A stretch of DNA of 27,545 nt, taken from NCBI GenBank assembly GCA_002493835.1, contig DLAA01000009.1, positions 1 through 27,545 of the forward strand. Reading direction: 5' to 3'. This document shows, piece by piece, positions 24,024 through 27,545 of the stretch. Source of the DNA: Lachnospiraceae bacterium UBA7060 (GTDB taxonomy: Bacteria > Bacillota > Clostridia > Lachnospirales > Lachnospiraceae). A program made the position numbers and the translations under genes. The first letter of the stretch is position 1. Every line of letters starts with the position of its first letter. Below the pieces are notes generated by a model. The model was not told where the DNA came from. It did not search any database and saw only the letters and a list, made by a program, of their open reading frames with translations.

Positions 24024-24844
24024 AGCTGTTATTTACAGATCTGGACGATACACTCCTAAACAATCAAAGTCAAGTTTCACCTGAAACCAAGGCTTTCCTG
24101 AACGAATTTTTAGCCGCCGGCAATCGGTTGGTTTTGTGCTCCGGCAGGCCGCTTATGAGCGTCCTCGAAGTCAGGGAAAAAGCCGGACTCACGCAACCCG
24201 GCATTTTTTTGAGCTGTTCCAATGGCACCCGAATTTACGACTGCGACAGCCACCGCACCATTAAGAAAACATGTCTGCCTTTCTCCTATATTTCCTACCT
24301 GCAAAAGCAGGCGGCGGCTCTCTCTCTCCACATCCAGACTTACCGGGATGATGGTGAGGACGAAGCCGTGATCTCCCCTGCTGACGACGAAGAAGTCCAG
24401 TTCTACCGCAGAAGGATTCACATGCCTCTGGTAGTGTCTGAAAATCTTGTTGATGCCCTCACACAAGAGCCCTGCAAAATGCTGGCTATCAGTTTACATA
24501 ACTATAATAAGTTGGAAGCCTTCCGTAAAAATATATCAGAATGGGCTGAAGGCAAGATCCGCACCATCTATTCCAGCAATCAATATCTAGAACTCTTTGA
24601 CTGGAATGCAGGCAAAGGTAATTCCCTTCTTTTTCTCTGCAATTATTTAGGGATCCCTGTTTCCGACACTTACGCCGCTGGAGATGCAGAAAATGATATC
24701 TCTATGCTGGAAGCCGCTGGATGCGGCATTGCCATGAAAAATGCCACAGACAAAGTAAAAGCCCACGCTGACGTTGTCACAGATCTTGACAACGATCAGA
24801 ATGGACTTGCCGATATGATGCGAAAACTACTGTACCAGCAGTAA
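24020..24844 (+). CDS. Cof-type HAD-IIB family phosphatase
   Basis: Cytosolic sugar-phosphate- or nucleotide-type phosphatase, 274 aa. The start ATG overlaps the PHP stop (ATGA) and has AAGGAGG 7 nt upstream. HAD motif I is FTDLDDT with nucleophile Asp7 and acid/base Asp9. Motif II is CSGR (Ser41), Lys199 lies in NAGKGNS, and motif IV is AAGDAENDISML (Asp222, Asp226). The C2b cap lies at about 80-190. The size and the KG-N-GD-ND arrangement are typical of the Cof subfamily, whose members have broad substrates. Last gene of the ABC-F operon. The exact substrate cannot be read from sequence. Confidence 0.92.
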   Translation: MKLLFTDLDDTLLNNQSQVSPETKAFLNEFLAAGNRLVLCSGRPLMSVLEVREKAGLTQPGIFLSCSNGTRIYDCDSHRTIKKTCLPFSYISYLQKQAAALSLHIQTYRDDGEDEAVISPADDEEVQFYRRRIHMPLVVSENLVDALTQEPCKMLAISLHNYNKLEAFRKNISEWAEGKIRTIYSSNQYLELFDWNAGKGNSLLFLCNYLGIPVSDTYAAGDAENDISMLEAAGCGIAMKNATDKVKAHADVVTDLDNDQNGLADMMRKLLYQQ

Positions 24845-24956
24845 CCACACTAATCTCAAAATTATATTGTCAAGTGTGTTTGTAAAACCTTTCGCAATAT
24901 TCCAAAAAAATATTGTTCTCATTCATGGCGACGCTAAGCAGGCGTGGCATGTATGT
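24845..24956. terminator. Convergent intergenic region with weak terminator stems
   Basis: For the plus-strand operon, CACACT (24846-24851) can pair with AGTGTG (24873-24878) ahead of a short TTTGT. For the minus-strand AlgJ-like gene, an imperfect GC-rich stem (GCGACGC 24928-24934 with GCGTGGC 24942-24948) is followed by an AT stem CAATATT (24895-24901) / AATATTG (24909-24915) containing a T-run of seven. Either may end transcription; neither is a strong terminator. Confidence 0.35.
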
Positions 24957-26135
24957 TTATTTAAGCAATTCTTCTATATTCTTTATTTTCTGCGAATGAC
25001 GTTCCACATATTCAACAATTATATAATCCGGATCCACTTCATCTATCATATCAGAAAAACAAAAATCTCTGTGAACCACATAAACGTCCGAAAATTGCTC
25101 CCGCAAGCTAGGTATCATTGATGACCTAAAGGAATCTCCAATCACAAATATTTTTCCATTTATTTCAGCATTTTCATTAAAAAAATGAGATATTTCCCCC
25201 TTCCCCTGCTTTTTTGCAAAATCCGTCCACTCCATAGGAATTGTACCTTCAACCTCATATTCGATTTCATCACTAAATACAGAACGCAGCCTCGCCATTT
25301 GTGCAAGATCGTCCCCGCCACAATAGTGATAATTCCCTTTCAAGTTGCTTTTCAATATATTTCGCTCTGTGAGTTTAGGCATGTTTATACCCCAACTTAA
25401 AAGTACATCACGTACACCTATATATGCACCTAATTGATTCCAATGTGTATCATATGAATAGTATACCTGCGATGTCATATGCTGATCTAACAATTCTTCC
25501 TTGGGAGATACAACATTTACACCAACATCTGACAAATATTCTATTAATAAATCTGTACTAGACTCTTCTGCATGAATATATTCATCTGGCATATTCTCCA
25601 CATATATATTTTCCTTGTTTGGAGCCACTAATATTGAAAAAATAATGTCCCTATTTTCAAGCTCATTTTGGATATACATGGCTGCTTGCGCAATCTGTTT
25701 CATTTCATTTTCAGTATATCTATTTGTCCCCTCATAATCTGCTATTGGGTCTCCATCAGATGTACTCTTATAAAATAACCATCCATCTTTTCCAGCTAAG
25801 ACTTGATCTGAGATAACTTCCCCCAATCCATAATAAGATATCAATGAGTCTATCTCTGTAATTTTTTCATTTTTATCTATTATCCAGTTTCTATCTACAT
25901 AACTCGTCACTTCTTCAAAAAGTGTATTGATTTTTTCTATAGTACTCTCTTTATTATTGCTGCTTTCCACAATTTCATCATCTACAGAATTATCTTGAAC
26001 TACACTTTCAGCTTTGCTAATCAACATACTGTAGGTGATTAATGCAAACCTCATCCAAGATAAAAGTGACGTTATTAACACAAATCCAACGACAATAATA
26101 GCATACCAATTTTCTAAATTGATTTTCCCTTTCAT
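24957..26135 (-). CDS. AlgJ/AlgX-like SGNH O-acetyltransferase-type protein
   Basis: Extracytoplasmic partner of an MBOAT protein, predicted to place acetyl groups on a secreted or cell-wall polysaccharide. The protein is 392 aa, start ATG 26135 with GGAGG 7 nt upstream. One N-terminal membrane anchor (about 12-36) is followed by a polar, asparagine- and serine-rich stalk (about 40-75) and the catalytic domain. Visible motifs are GKDGWLFY (115-122), VAPNKENIY (170-178), DTHWNQLGAY (Asp229, His231; the AlgJ/AlgX DxHW signature) and VIGDSFRSS (331-339), where Ser335 is the likely nucleophile. It lies 126 bp downstream of the MBOAT gene on the same strand, the usual AlgI-AlgJ pairing. The gene is markedly AT-rich compared with the DNA left of 24850. 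The polysaccharide is unknown. Confidence 0.88.
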   Translation of the reverse strand: MKGKINLENWYAIIVVGFVLITSLLSWMRFALITYSMLISKAESVVQDNSVDDEIVESSNNKESTIEKINTLFEEVTSYVDRNWIIDKNEKITEIDSLISYYGLGEVISDQVLAGKDGWLFYKSTSDGDPIADYEGTNRYTENEMKQIAQAAMYIQNELENRDIIFSILVAPNKENIYVENMPDEYIHAEESSTDLLIEYLSDVGVNVVSPKEELLDQHMTSQVYYSYDTHWNQLGAYIGVRDVLLSWGINMPKLTERNILKSNLKGNYHYCGGDDLAQMARLRSVFSDEIEYEVEGTIPMEWTDFAKKQGKGEISHFFNENAEINGKIFVIGDSFRSSMIPSLREQFSDVYVVHRDFCFSDMIDEVDPDYIIVEYVERHSQKIKNIEELLK

Positions 26136-26185
26136 ATCAATCCTCCATGTCAGAGCAATTTACTGCGATGACACACGTCGTCAAA

Positions 26186-26214
26186 CAAATTTGTGATGCT
26201 CCTGCACAAATTTG
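26186..26214. repeat. Perfect intercistronic inverted repeat between the acetylation genes
   Basis: CAAATTTGTG (26186-26195) and CACAAATTTG (26205-26214) form a perfect 10-bp stem around a 9-base loop, with CACAC / GTGTG arms further out. A second small repeat, AAAAATA (26221-26227) / TATTTTT (26241-26247), precedes it on the mRNA. No T-run follows on the minus strand. It may tune the ratio of the two products or be an operator. Confidence 0.7.
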
Positions 26215-26261
26215 GGTGTGAAAAATATATGCATCAGCACTATTTTTCAATCTACGTACTC

Positions 26262-27545
26262 CTAAAAATTCCCATATATATACGGTGCATATGATGAATT
26301 AACAGCCGCGCAAAAAGCCAATACCATTAAAACAATCATCATTATGCCTTTGACCATTTTAAACCACTTTTTGTCGGTCCGCTTATTGAATACCTCTTCT
26401 AATGGCAAACACATAACTATAGCTAATGCCGCTAACGGGATAAATTTGACAGCTTTTTCTTCAATAGCTCCTAATCCAGCTCCAAACATACCTTTCATAT
26501 ATTCAAATGCAGCGCTTAAATGAATTGACCTGAAAGGTATCCAAAGTAAATTTATAAAAAATAATGTATATATATGTCCAACAAGTTTTGGTACTTTCAC
26601 ATTCTTAGGCAAAGCATATTTTTCTATTAACAGCAAAATAAAGTAAGCCATTCCCCATAAAATAAATGTCCCGTCTTCGCCATGCCAAATACCTGTCACA
26701 AGCCATACTACAAATAAATTAGCGATGTGACGCATTGTAGAACATCTGTTTCCGCCCAGTGGAATATATATGTAATCCCTGAACCAATCTGTAAGCGAAA
26801 TATGCCACCTTTTCCAGAAATCAGAAATACTGACAGCCTGATATGGCCTGTTAAAGTTTTCTCTTATATCAAATCCAAATAATTTTCCGATACCTATGGC
26901 CATATCAGAATATCCAGAAAAATCAAAATATAGTTGCAAAGTATATGCTATAGATCCAATCCATAAGCCCAAACATGAAAATTTATTTCCGGCAGCAACT
27001 CCATCAAAATAATAATTAGACAAGATGGATATTTTATCTGCAATAAAAACTTTTTTAAATAGTCCAATAATTATTCTTTCTATTGCAGAAGCATCCTCAA
27101 TGGTAACTTTTGAACTATGTAATCCTTTTTTAAACTCATCAAAGCGGATGATCGGTCCTGATGTAACTGTTGGAAAAAATGTCAAATATAAAAATACGAA
27201 TATTAAATTAGGACATTCGTCTATTTTCCTTTTATGTACATCCGAAAGAAATGAAACCGCCTCAAAGGTAAAAAAAGACACTCCTATTGGCATCATAACT
27301 TTCGAAAAAATATCATTCAGGCCAAAAGATTTATTTACATTTTCAATTACAAACGAAAAATATTTTAGAAAAATCAGAGGACATATTGATAAAATGATTG
27401 ATACAACAAAGATAATCTTTTTATGAAATTTAAGATCAACACACGCACTAATCCAAATGATTAGAGAATATAGACAAACAAAAAGAAGAGAACCTATTCC
27501 CCCCCCCCCCCAAAAATAAAAAAAAAAATTCACAAAAAAAAAACA
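26262..27545 (-). CDS. MBOAT acyltransferase (AlgI/DltB-like), 5' end beyond the window
   Basis: Multi-pass membrane protein that passes an acyl group across the membrane to an AlgJ-like partner. About 428 codons are in the window. The frame is open to the right edge, and the part missing (roughly 40-50 residues) matches the family's usual N-terminal membrane helix, so the GTG at 27533 is probably not the start. MBOAT signs are SFFTFEAVSFLSDV (86-99), the DFSGYSDMAIG block (204-214), FWKRWHISLTDWFRDYIYIP (239-258, His244) and VTGIWHGEDGTFILWG (279-294, catalytic-type His284), numbered from that GTG. About ten hydrophobic segments are seen. A 13-G tract encodes a Trp-Gly-rich stretch close to the start. 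Strongly AT-rich, with the AlgJ-like gene following. Confidence 0.88.
   Translation of the reverse strand, partial: CFFFVNFFFYFWGGGGIGSLLFVCLYSLIIWISACVDLKFHKKIIFVVSIILSICPLIFLKYFSFVIENVNKSFGLNDIFSKVMMPIGVSFFTFEAVSFLSDVHKRKIDECPNLIFVFLYLTFFPTVTSGPIIRFDEFKKGLHSSKVTIEDASAIERIIIGLFKKVFIADKISILSNYYFDGVAAGNKFSCLGLWIGSIAYTLQLYFDFSGYSDMAIGIGKLFGFDIRENFNRPYQAVSISDFWKRWHISLTDWFRDYIYIPLGGNRCSTMRHIANLFVVWLVTGIWHGEDGTFILWGMAYFILLLIEKYALPKNVKVPKLVGHIYTLFFINLLWIPFRSIHLSAAFEYMKGMFGAGLGAIEEKAVKFIPLAALAIVMCLPLEEVFNKRTDKKWFKMVKGIMMIVLMVLAFCAAVNSSYAPYIYGNF
27499..27511 (-). repeat. 13-base poly-G tract inside the MBOAT gene
   Basis: On the coding strand 13 consecutive G follow a T5 run and lie inside codons for a Trp-Gly-Gly-Gly-Gly stretch. 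An 11-T and a 10-T run lie just upstream (27518-27528, 27534-27543). At this length the frames on both sides join into a sensible MBOAT N-terminus (FFYFWGG-type), so the gene reads as in frame. Such tracts slip readily. It is also the last 50 bases of the window, where assembly or sequencing error is likely. Confidence 0.85.

Noticed and set aside
24867..25121. Small plus-strand frame (84 codons) after the HAD gene
   Set aside because: Mostly antisense to the AlgJ-like gene; GTG start without a ribosome site; no motif.
27491..27533. GTG at 27533 as the true start of the MBOAT gene
   Set aside because: No ribosome site is visible, the frame stays open to the window edge, and the family needs another N-terminal helix; the gene is treated as running off the window.
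1..27545. Search for tRNA, rRNA, CRISPR arrays, riboswitches and transposase or integrase genes
   Set aside because: No cloverleaf-like runs, regularly spaced repeats, recognisable aptamer cores or recombinase motifs were found by eye; small RNAs without clear structure could still be missed.

Overview
The window reads as a chromosomal segment of a Gram-positive Clostridia, most likely Lachnospiraceae. Three things point there. The pyruvate phosphate dikinase matches the length and active-site numbering of the Clostridium symbiosum enzyme with an offset of one. Lipobox-type solute-binding proteins and UgpA/UgpE-like permeases occur with no local ATPase. Purine-rich Shine-Dalgarno sites (AAGGAG/GGAGG) precede nearly every gene. 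No rRNA, tRNA, CRISPR array, transposase or integrase was found. The taxon is inferred by eye, not by a search.

Left part (1-12600, all minus strand). ppdK (191-2818) has its own promoter, and the terminator at 2924-2956 separates it from the unit upstream. That unit runs right to left from about 12390: solute-binding lipoprotein A (9880-12306), a double hairpin (9782-9877), paralogous lipoprotein B (7374-9737), permease 1 (6369-7310), permease 2 (5409-6302), a HlyD-like membrane-fusion protein (3957-5354) and a membrane-anchored glycerophosphodiester phosphodiesterase (3005-3892). Both binding proteins are about 800 aa and appear to join an N-terminal propeller-like region to a C-terminal family-1 binding domain. 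Binding protein, two permeases and a GDPD recall the ugp operon for glycerol-phosphodiester uptake. The missing ATPase, the doubled giant lipoproteins and the adaptor are not part of ugp. This is the most likely novel system in the window.

Sensory block (12570-20700). Two hybrid histidine kinases (12629-16036 with Cache and two receivers; 16068-18173 soluble with one receiver) form a minus-strand operon next to the transporter unit. They are divergent from an OmpR-type response regulator (18449-19126) and its classical sensor kinase (19326-20639). The intergenic region carries direct repeats that could be shared regulator sites, and a structured leader. A 165-bp perfectly centred palindromic element lies between the regulator and kinase genes. 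A plausible reading is that these sensors control the adjacent transporter, but no site proves it.

Right part (20700-27545). An unrecognised basic protein (20704-21237, minus) is followed by a plus-strand operon: a YbiT-like ABC-F ATPase, a PHP-domain phosphoesterase and a Cof-type HAD phosphatase, the last two overlapping by 4 bp. Beyond about 24850 the DNA becomes clearly AT-rich and carries two genes of an AlgI/AlgJ-like polysaccharide O-acetylation pair: an SGNH/AlgJ-like protein (24957-26135) and an MBOAT acyltransferase (26262 to the window edge). The MBOAT gene contains a 13-G homopolymer near its 5' end and runs off the window. Stretches longer than 300 bases without a gene: only 12307-12628, described as promoter region plus terminator.
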